DNA from: Chloroflexota bacterium | Lineage (GTDB): Bacteria > Chloroflexota > Dormibacteria > Dormibacterales > Dormibacteraceae | DNA length: 43,715 bases | Direction: 5' to 3' | NCBI GenBank assembly: GCA_005881275.1 | Contig: VBEF01000025.1 | Coordinates: forward strand, 1-43,715 | In this document: positions 31,607-40,456 of the stretch, in pieces | Layout of the letters: each line of letters opens with the position of its first letter | Position numbering within the stretch: the first letter of the stretch is position 1 | Made by a program: the position numbers and the translations under genes | The notes under the pieces: model-generated | Databases searched by the model: none | Seen by the model: only the letters and a program-made list of their open reading frames with translations | Told to the model about the DNA's origin: nothing

Positions 31607-32839
31607 TTGTCACGGCGGAAGAAAACCGTCGGTCTCGACCTGGGCACATCCCGAGTCGCGGTCGTCATAGCAGAGTCTGACGAGCCGGGCACCCCGGTGA
31701 CCATCCTCGGCGTGGGCGAAAGCCCGTCCGACGGCCTGCGCAAAGGCGTCGTGGTCAACCTTGAAAAAACCATCGCCGCGATTCAGGCCGCCACCGTCGC
31801 GGCGGAGCGCATGGCCGGCCAGCGCATCGAGTCGGTCGTCGTCTCCCTCGGCGGCACACACACATGGAGCCAGAACTCCACCGGCGTCGTCGCCGTCGCG
31901 AATCCCGATCACGAGATCGGCGATGACGACGTGCAGCGCGTCGTCGAAGCAAGCAGGGCGATCAGCGTCGCGAGCGACCGCCAGGTCATCCATGTCATCC
32001 CCCGTGCCTACACCGTCGACGGCCAGGACGGGGTGCGGGACGCCGTGGGCATGACCGGTCACCGCCTCGAGGTCGAGACCAACATCCTCACCGGCGCGCA
32101 GACCGCCGTCCAGAACGTGATCAAGTGCGTCCACGGGGCCGGCTTCGACGTCGAAGACGTCGTGTGCGCAGGGCTCGGCGCGGGCGAGGGAGTGCTGACC
32201 GCGCAGGAGATCGAGCTGGGCGTCTGTCTGGTGGAGATCGGCGCGGGCACCACGAACGTCGTTGTCTACAACGAAGGCAGCGCGAGGCATCTCGCCGTTC
32301 TGCCCGTTGGCGGCAACCACGTCACCAGCGATATCGCCATCGGTCTCCGCACGACCCTCGACGAGGCCGAGAACCTGAAGCTGAACTACGGCCACGCGCT
32401 GGCCGATGTGATCGACCACGCGGAGAAGGTCGAGGTCCGGCAGGTCGGCGGTGACAGGATCCAGGCGCTGCCGCGACGCTTCCTCGCCGAGATCATCGGC
32501 CCGCGCATGCAGGAGATCTTCCAGATGGCGCGCGAGGAGGTTCGCAAGACCGGCTTCGACCAGCTGCTCCCAGCTGGCGTGGTGGTCGCGGGCGGCGGTT
32601 CACGACTGATGGGCACGACGGATGCCGCCCAGGCGGTGTTCAACACTTCGGCCCGACTCGGCCAGCCTCTCGGCTTGACCGGCCTCGCGGACAAAGCGCA
32701 CGGACCGTCGTTCGCAGTGGCGGCTGGGTTGGTGAAGTGGGGGGCGCGCTCTCGCGCGATCTACGGCAACACGCGCCAGCCCGTCACGTTCGGCAACACG
32801 TATCAAAAAACAGTGAGGTGGCTGCGCGATTTTTTCTAG
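31607..32839 (+). CDS. ftsA: Cell division protein FtsA
   Basis: FtsA is the actin-like membrane tether of FtsZ. The product has 410 residues from TTG 31607: AGGAGG lies 15 bases upstream (long), and the frame further upstream spans the -10 element and is Pro-rich, so it is not used. Actin-fold motifs are VGLDLGTSRVAVVIAE (phosphate 1), the FtsA-specific 1C subdomain with RVVEASRAISV and VIPRAYTVDG, LVEIGAGTTNVVVYNEG (phosphate 2) and GVVVAGGGSRLMG (adenosine motif). The C-terminus WLRDFF is an amphipathic membrane-binding tail. Confidence 0.93.
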   Translation: MSRRKKTVGLDLGTSRVAVVIAESDEPGTPVTILGVGESPSDGLRKGVVVNLEKTIAAIQAATVAAERMAGQRIESVVVSLGGTHTWSQNSTGVVAVANPDHEIGDDDVQRVVEASRAISVASDRQVIHVIPRAYTVDGQDGVRDAVGMTGHRLEVETNILTGAQTAVQNVIKCVHGAGFDVEDVVCAGLGAGEGVLTAQEIELGVCLVEIGAGTTNVVVYNEGSARHLAVLPVGGNHVTSDIAIGLRTTLDEAENLKLNYGHALADVIDHAEKVEVRQVGGDRIQALPRRFLAEIIGPRMQEIFQMAREEVRKTGFDQLLPAGVVVAGGGSRLMGTTDAAQAVFNTSARLGQPLGLTGLADKAHGPSFAVAAGLVKWGARSRAIYGNTRQPVTFGNTYQKTVRWLRDFF

Positions 32840-32870
32840 AGAACACACCAAAAGTCAATTGGAGCTCGCC

Positions 32871-33971
32871 ATGGCCAAATCCAGAACCAAGGAGGACCAC
32901 GTCATCCCTATGAAAGAGAGCGAGTTGCACGAAGGGCGAGCCCGGATCAAGGTCGTCGGCTGCGGTGGCGGCGGCGGTAACGCCGTCAACCGAATGATCT
33001 CCAAGGCGCTCAAGGTCCAGTTCATCGCCGTCAACACCGACAAGCAGGCGCTGGAGCGCTGCCAGGCCGACGTCAAAGTCCAGATCGGCAACAAGGTCAC
33101 GCGAGGCCTGGGCGCGGGCGGCGACTGGACCCGCGGTCGCGACGCCGCCGACGAGAGCCGGACCGAGCTGACAGCGGTGGTCCAGGAATCGGACATGGTA
33201 TTCATCACCGCTGGAATGGGAGGCGGCACCGGGACCGGCTCCGCCGCCATCGTGGCGGAGCTGGCGAAGGAAGCCGGCGCTCTCACGATCGGCGTGGTCA
33301 CGAGGCCGTTCTCGTTCGAAGGCCGCATCCGTAACGACACCGCCGAGGAAGGCATCAAAGCCCTTCGGGGCCAGGTCGACGCGCTGATCGTGATCCCCAA
33401 CGACCGGTTGGCGCAGGTTGCCAGCTCGAAGACCACCCTCGAGGAAGCCTTCAGGATGGCCGACGATGTTCTGCGCCAGGGCGTGCAGGGCATCTCCGAC
33501 CTGGTGACTCAGCCCGGTGTGATCAATCTCGACTTCGCCGACGTGAAGGCGATCATGGAGAACGCGGGCGAGGCTCTGATGGGCATCGGCCATGGCGCGG
33601 GCGACTCGCGGGCCGAGGACGCCGCCAAGCAGGCGGTCTCCAGCCCGCTGCTCGAGACGTCGATCGACGGCGCCAAAGGCATCCTCTTCAACATCACCGC
33701 CGGCAAGGACATCACCCTGCAGGAGGTGCAGCGAGCAGCCGAGATCGTGCGAGCGGCGGCCGACCCCGGCGCCAACATCATCTTCGGCGTCGTTCGCGAC
33801 GACACGATGGCGGGCGAGATCAAGATCACGGTCATCGCCACCGGTTTCGGCGGCAAGACACAGCAGGAAGCCAGGCAGGAGACGCAGCGTCGTACGATCG
33901 AGCGGCCCGAGTTCGGACTCGAAGAGCTCGGCGACATCAACATCCCAGCGTTCCTGCGCAACAGGATGTAA
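32871..33971 (+). CDS. ftsZ: Cell division protein FtsZ
   Basis: FtsZ is the tubulin-like GTPase that forms the Z-ring. The product has 366 residues from ATG 32871 (GGAG six bases upstream; TTG 32859 is not needed). Motifs are KVVGCGGGGGNAVNRMI (T1), FIAVNTDKQAL, the tubulin signature GGGTGTG (117-123), RPFSFEGRIRN and the catalytic T7 loop NLDFADVKAIMENAGEALMGIG. The variable linker is very short. The C-terminal DINIPAFLRNRM is the conserved peptide that binds FtsA and other partners. Confidence 0.97.
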   Translation: MAKSRTKEDHVIPMKESELHEGRARIKVVGCGGGGGNAVNRMISKALKVQFIAVNTDKQALERCQADVKVQIGNKVTRGLGAGGDWTRGRDAADESRTELTAVVQESDMVFITAGMGGGTGTGSAAIVAELAKEAGALTIGVVTRPFSFEGRIRNDTAEEGIKALRGQVDALIVIPNDRLAQVASSKTTLEEAFRMADDVLRQGVQGISDLVTQPGVINLDFADVKAIMENAGEALMGIGHGAGDSRAEDAAKQAVSSPLLETSIDGAKGILFNITAGKDITLQEVQRAAEIVRAAADPGANIIFGVVRDDTMAGEIKITVIATGFGGKTQQEARQETQRRTIERPEFGLEELGDINIPAFLRNRM

Positions 33972-33987
33972 GTCAAGAGGAGCTTAT

Positions 33988-34449
33988 TTGCGTTGCCCGT
34001 ACTGCGGTCATCACGACCTGAAGGTGGTCGACTCCCGCGACTCGGAGATCGGGGAGGCGATTCGCCGGAGGCGCGAGTGCCTGCAGTGCGGGCAGCGCTT
34101 TACCACCTACGAACGGATTGAAACCGTTCCGTTCTTCGTCACCAAGAAAGACGGTCGGCGTGAGGACTTCGATCCCCAGAAGCTCTTCAACGGCCTGAAG
34201 AAGGCGACCGAGAAGCGCGACATCTCGCCGGAGCGGCTGCGCGCAATCGTCGATGACATCGAGGCCGAGCTCCGGCGGTCGGGGCGCGTCGAGATCCCAA
34301 GCCAGGAGATCGGGGAGATGGTGATGGAACGCCTGCGCGACCTGGACGAGGTCGCCTACATCCGTTTCGCGTCCGTCTATCGCGAGTTCATGGACCTCCA
34401 GCAGGTCAAACGCGAGATCGAGCAGGTACTAAGCTCCCGGCGTTCGTAA
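33988..34449 (+). CDS. nrdR: Transcriptional repressor NrdR
   Basis: NrdR represses ribonucleotide reductase genes according to ATP/dATP. The product has 153 residues from TTG 33988, with AGAGGAG ideally placed upstream. A zinc ribbon is formed by CPYCG and CLQCGQRFTTYERIE (residues 3-40), then an ATP-cone (RREDFDPQKLFNGLKKATEKR and following, about 48-138). A longer frame from 33592 lies inside ftsZ and is ignored. It sits directly after ftsZ, where Actinobacteria usually have pgeF. Confidence 0.95.
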   Translation: MRCPYCGHHDLKVVDSRDSEIGEAIRRRRECLQCGQRFTTYERIETVPFFVTKKDGRREDFDPQKLFNGLKKATEKRDISPERLRAIVDDIEAELRRSGRVEIPSQEIGEMVMERLRDLDEVAYIRFASVYREFMDLQQVKREIEQVLSSRRS

Positions 34450-34459
34450 TCTCTTCGCC

Positions 34460-35167
34460 GTGAAGACGATCCCGGCGGCGCTGCACATACCCGAGCTGGC
34501 TGACGAACCAGGTCTGGTTCACGGCTTTTCGACCACCTTGCTTGGCTCGGTTGGCCTGACGCACGCGCCGGACCGGGAACCAGTCCTGGCCTCGCGTCGG
34601 AGCTTCCTCGAGGTCCTCGGCCTGGAGCACCGCACACTGACCACGGCGGGCGCGATCCATGGAGCGGCGGTGGCTCGCGTCGATGAGCCGGTCGACCTTA
34701 TTGACGACGTCGATGCGCTCATGACCGACCGCACCGACGTGGTCCTCTTCACGACCCACGCGGACTGCTACCCGATCGTGCTCTGGGATCCGGAGAAGAA
34801 CGTCGCCGGACTGGTCCACGCCGGATGGCGCGGCACCAAAAAAGGGGTGGCGGCTGCTGCCGTCGGCTCAATGCGCCAGGAGTACGGCTGCCGCCACATC
34901 CGGGCGGGCATCGGGCCTGGCATCTGCGGCCGCTGCTATCAAGTCGGTGATGATGTGGCGTCGCAGTTCGAGCGCCGCTTCGTGCGGCCGGATGATGGAG
35001 GCAAGTTCCTCCTCGACCTTGGGGCGGCCAATCGCAACCAGCTCGAGGAAGCAGGCGTCGATGCCGTGTACGACATTGGGATGTGCACGAAGGAGAGCTA
35101 CCTCTTTCCGTCCCACCGCCGGCATCCGGACGGCAAGCGGTTTGGCGCGATCGTCGCCGTTCGGTGA
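34460..35167 (+). CDS. pgeF: Purine nucleoside phosphorylase / peptidoglycan editing factor PgeF (YfiH, laccase domain)
   Basis: The product has 235 residues. YfiH/PgeF proteins bind a metal and remove wrongly built UDP-MurNAc-L-Ser, and several have purine nucleoside phosphorylase activity. The metal ligands appear in AIHGAAV (His), THADCYPIVL (Cys) and VHAGWRGTKKGV (His), with GIGPGICGRCYQVG following. GTG 34460 is the start. It overlaps yggS (GTGA). The placement between ftsZ and yggS is common in Gram-positive dcw clusters. Confidence 0.9.
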   Translation: MKTIPAALHIPELADEPGLVHGFSTTLLGSVGLTHAPDREPVLASRRSFLEVLGLEHRTLTTAGAIHGAAVARVDEPVDLIDDVDALMTDRTDVVLFTTHADCYPIVLWDPEKNVAGLVHAGWRGTKKGVAAAAVGSMRQEYGCRHIRAGIGPGICGRCYQVGDDVASQFERRFVRPDDGGKFLLDLGAANRNQLEEAGVDAVYDIGMCTKESYLFPSHRRHPDGKRFGAIVAVR

Positions 35168-35808
35168 GCGTCGCAGAGCGGCTTGCCGAGGTGCGCGAGC
35201 GCATCGCCCGCACAGGCCGTCATCCCAACGACGTCACCATCGTCGCGGTCACCAAGGGCTTCGGTCCCGACGTCTGCCGCGAGGCGCTGGACGCCGGGCT
35301 GCGCATCCTCGGCGAGAACCGAGTTCAAGAGGCGCTGACCAAGATAGAGGTCGTCCAGGGCGCGGAGTGGCACCTCATCGGGCACCTTCAGACGAACAAG
35401 GTTCGCCAGGCGACCGGCCGCTTCGAGCTGATTCAGTCCGTCGCCTCGCTCCATCTGGCCGAAGCGCTCGCCCGCGTGGATCCCACCCAGAAGGTGCTGA
35501 TCGAGGTCAATGTGAGCCGTGAGCCGCAGAAGAGCGGCGTCGATCCGGCCCAGGCCAATGACTTGATCGACGAGGCGGCCACGCTGCTCGAGGTGCGCGG
35601 CCTGATGGGGATGGGTCCGGCCGATCGCGACCCGAGATCTGCCTTCGAGGAGCTGCGTGCGCTGCGGGCCGGAGCTGAGCAGCGGCTTGGAAAATCTCTC
35701 CCTATCCTTTCTATTGGTATGAGCGGAGACTTCGAAGCGGCCGTCGCCGCCGGCAGCACCATGGTTCGGTTGGGCCAGGCCCTGTTCGGGCCGCGGACGG
35801 CCGTCTGA
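35164..35808 (+). CDS. yggS: YggS family pyridoxal phosphate homeostasis protein
   Basis: The product has 214 residues from GTG 35164 (GTGA overlap with pgeF). It is a PLP-binding alpha/beta barrel without known catalysis that buffers PLP. The lysine is in IVAVTKGFG (about residue 30), followed by LGENRVQEALTK, WHLIGHLQTNK, VLIEVNVSREPQKSGV and SIGMSGDFEAAVAAGSTMVRLGQALFG, all family hallmarks. The stop and the yggT start share one base. Confidence 0.95.
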   Translation: MSVAERLAEVRERIARTGRHPNDVTIVAVTKGFGPDVCREALDAGLRILGENRVQEALTKIEVVQGAEWHLIGHLQTNKVRQATGRFELIQSVASLHLAEALARVDPTQKVLIEVNVSREPQKSGVDPAQANDLIDEAATLLEVRGLMGMGPADRDPRSAFEELRALRAGAEQRLGKSLPILSIGMSGDFEAAVAAGSTMVRLGQALFGPRTAV

Positions 35809-36062
35809 TGGCATTCATCGTGAGCCTGCTTGTCTTCCTGCTCCAGGCTTTCCTGGTCGTGGTCCTTGTCCGCATCGTGTTTTCCTGGATCAGCCCGTAC
35901 CCGACCAACGCGGTCTCGCGGCTTGCATTCCAGCTGACGGAACCCGTGCTGGCGCCGATTCGACGGAGGCTTCCGCCGATGTCGGGCATCGACCTCTCGC
36001 CGCTGGTGGTGTGGCTGGTCGCGATCATCCTCATCTCAGTTCTCCGCACCGTCGGCAGGTAG
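35808..36062 (+). CDS. yggT: YggT family membrane protein
   Basis: The 84-residue protein has two membrane segments (about 4-28 and 63-80) around a loop SWISPYPTNAVSRLAFQLTEPVLAPIRRRLP, the YggT signature; the second helix reads LSPLVVWLVAIILISVL. YggT proteins are found beside yggS and division genes, and roles in division or osmotic shock have been proposed but not settled. It is followed by the T-box leader. The sepF and divIVA genes often found around it are absent. Confidence 0.92.
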   Translation: MAFIVSLLVFLLQAFLVVVLVRIVFSWISPYPTNAVSRLAFQLTEPVLAPIRRRLPPMSGIDLSPLVVWLVAIILISVLRTVGR

Positions 36063-36079
36063 AATCGGAGTTCACTCGG

Positions 36080-36260
36080 CGCCGACGGAGACAGGTAGGC
36101 CCGTCTGAGCGGTCGACAGAGAGCCAGGCAAGGTGAGAGCCGGGTGGCCGATGACGGAGCCGAGATCACTCCCGAGCCGTAACCCAACGAGGGTCCGAGG
36201 TGATGGCCTCGGGAATCTGGGTGGTACCGCGGGTCTTTGTGGGGACTCGTCCCAGGGATA
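36080..36260 (+). promoter_or_regulatory. T-box riboswitch of ileS (Ile specifier ATC)
   Basis: The T-box core GGGTGGTACCGCGGG is at 36219-36233 and is followed by ACTCGTCCC at 36245-36253, the usual 3' partner. Upstream, a CCGAGG/CCTCGG hairpin (36195-36212) fits stem III. An AGAGAGCC segment near 36117 and the specifier loop GAGATCACTCCCGAG at 36162-36176 belong to stem I. The specifier codon is ATC (36165-36167), Ile, matching the downstream ileS. No T-run terminator follows, so control is probably at translation initiation, as in actinobacterial ileS T-boxes. The limits given are approximate. Confidence 0.88.
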
Positions 36261-36288
36261 GGCAAATACGTATCTCTGTGGAGTGAGA

Positions 36289-39129
36289 GTGTTCGAAAAA
36301 GTCGACCAACGCGTCAGCTTCCCTGAGCTGGAGGTCCAGCTCATGAAGCGCTGGAAGGACGAAGGCACCTTCCAGCAGTCTCTCGATCTCCGCGAGGGGC
36401 GACCGCGTTTCGTCTTCTACGAAGGCCCGCCCACCGCGAACGGCAAGCCCGCCACGCACCACATCCTTGCCCGCGCGTTCAAGGATCTATTCGGCCGCTA
36501 CAAGACGATGCGGGGGTTCTACGTCGAGCGTAAGGCCGGCTGGGACACGCATGGGCTGCCTGTCGAGATCGAGGTCGAGAAGAAGCTCAACATCTCGGGC
36601 AAGTTCGCAATCGAGAACGAGATCGGCGTCGAGCGGTTCAACGAACTCTGCCGGCAGAGCGTCTATGAGTACGTCGAAGACTGGGTCGCATTCAGCGAGC
36701 GCATGGCATTCTGGCAGGACTACGAGCACGCGTACTGGACGCTGACCTCTGAGTACATCCAGTCGGTGTGGTGGGCGCTCAGCGAGATGTGGAAGCAGAA
36801 CCTCGTCTACAAGGGCTTTCGCGTCGCGCCGTACTGTTCGCGATGCGCGACGCCGCTGTCGAGCCATGAGCTCTCGCTCGGCTACCGCGACAACGTGCCC
36901 GACCCGAGCGTCTACATCCGGTTCCGGTTGAAGAACGACCCCAAAACGTCGATCCTCGCCTGGACGACCACCCCCTGGACGCTGCCCGGCAACGTCGCGC
37001 TCGCGGTCGACAACGACATCGACTACATCAAGGTGAAGGAGGGGGACGAGTACCTCATCCTGGCCGAGGCCCGGCTGACGGTGCTCCAAGAGCCGCCGCA
37101 GGTGGTGGAGCGGATGAAAGGCAGCGACCTCGTCGGGCTCGAGTACGAACCGCTGTATCCCTACTCGGTCCCGGAAGAGGGCAAGGCGCACTACGTGGTC
37201 GATGCGGACTTCGTCTCCACGGAAGAGGGCACGGGCGTCGTGCACACCTCGGCGCTGTACGGCGTCGACGACCTGCGCCTATGTCAAGAAAAGGGCATCC
37301 CGTTCAAGCACACCGTCGGCCTCGATGGAAAGTTCCTGCCCTACGTCGAGAAGTTCGCGGGACTGCACGTGAAGGAAGCCGACCCCGTGATCATCGACGA
37401 CCTGAAGGACCGCGGGCTTCTCTACAAGGCGGAGACGACCCTCCACACCTACCCCTTCTGCTGGCGCTGCGGCACCCCGCTGATCTACTACGCGCTCGAT
37501 GCCTGGTACATCCGCACGACCGAACGCAAGGAGCAATTGCTCGCCAACAACAACACCACCCACTGGGTGCCCGACCACATCAGGACCGGCCGGATGGGCG
37601 ACTGGCTCGAGAACAACATCGACTGGCAGTTCTCCCGCAGCCGCTACTGGGGCACGCCTGTGCCGATCTGGATCTGCGAAGGCTGCGACGAGCAGCGCAT
37701 CGTCAGCTCGGCGGCGGAGATCGGGCTGGACGACAAGGCAGACCTTCACCGGCCCTACATCGATGCGGTCACCCTTGAGTGCGAGAAATGCGAGGGGGTG
37801 ATGAAGCGGGTCCCGGAGGTGATGGACAGATGGTTCGACTCCGGGTCGATGCCGTTCGCCCAGCGCGGTTACCCCCGCAACGGCAAGGAGCTCTTCGAGG
37901 AAACGTTCCCCGCCGATTTCATCTCCGAGGCCGTCGACCAGACCCGCGGTTGGTTCTACACGCTGCTCGCGATCTCCACGCTTCTGTTCAACCAGAACTC
38001 GTACCGCAACGTGATCTGTCTCGGCCACGTCGTCGACCCGAAAGGGAAGAAGGCCTCGAAGTCGCGTGGCAACGTGCTCGACCCGAACTACCTGTTCGAC
38101 AACTTCGGCTCGGATGCCGTGCGCTGGTACTTCTACACCTCGACCCAGATCGGGGAGAACTACCGCACCGGCGACGCGGCCTTGAAGGAAACGGTGCAGC
38201 AGTTCTTCATCCCGCTGTGGAACTGCTACTCCTTCTTCGTCACGTATGCGCGGCTGGACAACTTCGACCCCGCCCAGCCTCAGGTGCCGGTCCGTGAGAG
38301 GCACGTCCTCGATCGCTGGCTGCTGTCGAAGCTCAGCGGACTGGTCGCATCGGTCGCCGGCGGTCTCGACGCCTACGAACCGGTCGAGCCGGCCCGCCGC
38401 ATCCACCGTTTCGTCGACGATCTGTCCAACTGGTACATCCGCCGCTCGCGCAGGCGCTTCTGGAAGTCGCAGTCAGACCGGGACAAGGCCGCCGCGTACC
38501 AGACCCTGTACCAGGCTCTGCGCACCGTGTCCGAGCTGATGGCTCCATTCGCCCCATTCGTGTCCGACGCCATGTATCGCAACCTCTCGGAAGGCAAGTC
38601 GGTCCACCTGGCCGACTTCCCCGTCCCCGTGGCGCCGGAGGACCCCCAGGTCGAAGCCGACATGGCAAGAGCCAGGCAGGGCGTCGAGGCGGGGCTCGCC
38701 GCCCGAGACGCAGCGAGGCTGAAGGTGCGCCAGCCGCTCGCGAGCATCGCGCTCCCCGGCGATCCGATGCCGGAGGAAATCGCCGCGATCGTGCGCGATG
38801 AGCTGAACGTCAAGAGCATCACGTTCGGGGCACCCGAGGTGAAGCTCGACACGGTGATCACGGAGGAGCTGAAGCTCGAGGGGTTGGCGCGCGAGGTCGT
38901 GCGCGCGATCCAGGACCGGCGCAAGAAGGCCGGCCTCAACGTCGAGGACCGGATCCACACGCGTTACGACGCGGATGGCATGCTCGTGCGAGCCATCGAG
39001 CGTCATGGCGACTACATCAAGTCGGAAACGCTTTCCGTCACGTTGAGCCCGGGGCGAGACGACGGATTTGACGGTGAGCAGATGATGCTGGAAGGAGAGC
39101 AGATCTGGATCGGACTCAAACGAAACTGA
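36289..39129 (+). CDS. ileS: Isoleucyl-tRNA synthetase, IleS2 (eukaryote-like) type
   Basis: The product has 946 residues from GTG 36289 (GGAG five bases upstream; GTG 36283 also in frame). The class I HIGH region reads EGPPTANGKPATHHILAR (about residues 45-62), followed by RKAGWDTHGLPVEIEVEKKL. This wording is that of IleS2/eukaryal-type enzymes rather than the GPPYANGxxHIGH form of standard bacterial IleS. The KMSKS loop is KASKS (588-592). An editing CP1 domain and a C-terminal anticodon-binding part (residues about 640-940) are present. IleS2 enzymes are typically less sensitive to mupirocin. It is controlled by the T-box just upstream. Confidence 0.93.
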   Translation: MFEKVDQRVSFPELEVQLMKRWKDEGTFQQSLDLREGRPRFVFYEGPPTANGKPATHHILARAFKDLFGRYKTMRGFYVERKAGWDTHGLPVEIEVEKKLNISGKFAIENEIGVERFNELCRQSVYEYVEDWVAFSERMAFWQDYEHAYWTLTSEYIQSVWWALSEMWKQNLVYKGFRVAPYCSRCATPLSSHELSLGYRDNVPDPSVYIRFRLKNDPKTSILAWTTTPWTLPGNVALAVDNDIDYIKVKEGDEYLILAEARLTVLQEPPQVVERMKGSDLVGLEYEPLYPYSVPEEGKAHYVVDADFVSTEEGTGVVHTSALYGVDDLRLCQEKGIPFKHTVGLDGKFLPYVEKFAGLHVKEADPVIIDDLKDRGLLYKAETTLHTYPFCWRCGTPLIYYALDAWYIRTTERKEQLLANNNTTHWVPDHIRTGRMGDWLENNIDWQFSRSRYWGTPVPIWICEGCDEQRIVSSAAEIGLDDKADLHRPYIDAVTLECEKCEGVMKRVPEVMDRWFDSGSMPFAQRGYPRNGKELFEETFPADFISEAVDQTRGWFYTLLAISTLLFNQNSYRNVICLGHVVDPKGKKASKSRGNVLDPNYLFDNFGSDAVRWYFYTSTQIGENYRTGDAALKETVQQFFIPLWNCYSFFVTYARLDNFDPAQPQVPVRERHVLDRWLLSKLSGLVASVAGGLDAYEPVEPARRIHRFVDDLSNWYIRRSRRRFWKSQSDRDKAAAYQTLYQALRTVSELMAPFAPFVSDAMYRNLSEGKSVHLADFPVPVAPEDPQVEADMARARQGVEAGLAARDAARLKVRQPLASIALPGDPMPEEIAAIVRDELNVKSITFGAPEVKLDTVITEELKLEGLAREVVRAIQDRRKKAGLNVEDRIHTRYDADGMLVRAIERHGDYIKSETLSVTLSPGRDDGFDGEQMMLEGEQIWIGLKRN

Positions 39130-39581
39130 CAAACCCGCGCATCCTCTTCATCACCGGGGCGATTCTGGTCTTCGTCCTCGATCGGGTGACCAAGAGTCTT
39201 GTCAACGCGCAGATCCCTTTCGGCACGGAGGTCTCGCTGATCGATCACGTCATCGGTGTCACCAACGTCCGTAACTCGGGTGCGGCGTTTGGCTTTGCAC
39301 CCGCCGGCGCGACTTTTTTTCTGGTCGCGTCAGTGGTGGTTTCGATCGGTCTGGTGGTCTACGTCGCGCGCAATCCGATCAGCGACTGGACCAGCGTGGT
39401 CCTCGGCCTGATCCTGGGTGGGACTCTGGGCAACGGATTCGACCGAGTCACGAATGGCACCGTCACCGACTTCATCAACGTCCATTTCTGGCCCGTCTTC
39501 AACGTCGCGGACGCGGCGATCTCAACGGGCGTGGTGCTGATGATCGCGGGCTACCTCCTACGACGAAGTCCGACAAGCTGA
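39126..39581 (+). CDS. lspA: Lipoprotein signal peptidase LspA, apparent CTG start
   Basis: LspA cleaves prolipoprotein signal peptides in the membrane. The catalytic aspartates are in GNGFDRVTNG and FNVADAAI, with VRNSGAAFGF also typical. The first ordinary start (GTG 39186) would remove the first membrane helix PRILFITGAILVFVLDRVTK, which is needed and well formed. Extending upstream in frame gives TNPRILF... from CTG 39126, which overlaps the ileS stop as CTGA, the same geometry as the ATGA/GTGA/TTGA junctions of this cluster. With that start it has 151 residues and four membrane helices, the normal size. Confidence 0.88.
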   Translation: MTNPRILFITGAILVFVLDRVTKSLVNAQIPFGTEVSLIDHVIGVTNVRNSGAAFGFAPAGATFFLVASVVVSIGLVVYVARNPISDWTSVVLGLILGGTLGNGFDRVTNGTVTDFINVHFWPVFNVADAAISTGVVLMIAGYLLRRSPTS

Positions 39582-40456
39582 TCGCGTCGTCGCCGGCCCC
39601 GAGGCTCGATCGCTTCCTCGCCGAGCAGGCTCCAGAACTCAGCCGGTCGGCGGCGGCGCGGCTGATCAAAGGCCACCTGGTCCTCGTCAACGGCCACCCG
39701 GCCGACCCCGCGGACCGCGTTGCCGCCGGGGACGTAGTCGAGTTTGAGATTCCCGAGGCCTACGTCGTGGTGGCCGGGGCGGAGGAGATACCGCTCGACG
39801 TCGTCTACGAGGACGAAGACATCGCGGTCGTCAACAAGCCCGCCGGGATGGTCGTCCATCCGGCGCCAGGGCACCACACCGGCACCCTGGTCCATGCCCT
39901 TCTCGGCCGCGGCGGCGCCTGGTCGGCGGTCGGCGGCGCGGCGCGGCCTGGCGTCGTCCATCGCCTTGACAAAGGGACCTCGGGGTTGATCGTCGTCGCG
40001 CGCAACGATGTGAGCCACCGGAGGCTTTCGGGCCAGCTCAAGGACCGGTCCTTGAGCCGGACTTACCTCGCCATCGCCCAAGGCCGGATCAAGGACGATG
40101 CCGGCGAGCTCGAGGGTCCGATTGGAAGGCATCCGCGAGAGCGCAAGCGCATGGCGGTGGTCGCCGGCGGCCGTTACGCACGGACGCGGTACCAGGTCGT
40201 CGAGAGGAAGCGGACCCATACCCTTTTGCGCTGTGACCTCGACACCGGCCGAACGCACCAGATCCGTGTCCACCTCGCCGCGCTCGGCCACCCGGTGGCC
40301 GGCGACATCGAATACGGAGGCCAGGAGCAGGGCCTCGGGCGGCCGATGCTTCACGCATGGCGGCTGCGGCTTCGCCATCCCCGCACCGGCGCCGCGATGA
40401 ACTTCGAAGCGGCGCCGCCGGAAGACTTCACCGCATTCTGGGACTCGCTCGCTTGA
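39578..40456 (+). CDS. rluD: Ribosomal large subunit pseudouridine synthase RluD family, apparent CTG start
   Basis: The product has 292 residues. It has an S4 RNA-binding domain (PRLDRFLAEQAPELSRSAAARLIKG, residues about 8-60), then the synthase domain with VNKPAGMVVHP, the catalytic Asp in HRLDKGTSGL, and RTHQIRVHLAALGHPVAGD. The first ordinary start (GTG 39767) would cut off the whole S4 domain. In frame upstream there is no ATG, GTG or TTG, only CTG 39578 overlapping the lspA stop as CTGA. The enzyme makes pseudouridines in 23S rRNA, by family in helix 69 or at a related site; the exact position is not predictable. Confidence 0.88.
   Translation: MIASSPAPRLDRFLAEQAPELSRSAAARLIKGHLVLVNGHPADPADRVAAGDVVEFEIPEAYVVVAGAEEIPLDVVYEDEDIAVVNKPAGMVVHPAPGHHTGTLVHALLGRGGAWSAVGGAARPGVVHRLDKGTSGLIVVARNDVSHRRLSGQLKDRSLSRTYLAIAQGRIKDDAGELEGPIGRHPRERKRMAVVAGGRYARTRYQVVERKRTHTLLRCDLDTGRTHQIRVHLAALGHPVAGDIEYGGQEQGLGRPMLHAWRLRLRHPRTGAAMNFEAAPPEDFTAFWDSLA

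Noticed and set aside
36168..36283. CACTCC in the T-box specifier region as the anti-Shine-Dalgarno for ileS
   Set aside because: It is complementary to GGAGTG at the ileS start, but the CACTC stretch after the specifier is common in T-boxes anyway, so the match may be coincidental.
37279..38406. 375-residue minus-strand frame inside ileS
   Set aside because: It is the complement of conserved IleS coding sequence with repetitive Val/Arg/Asp composition and no domain.
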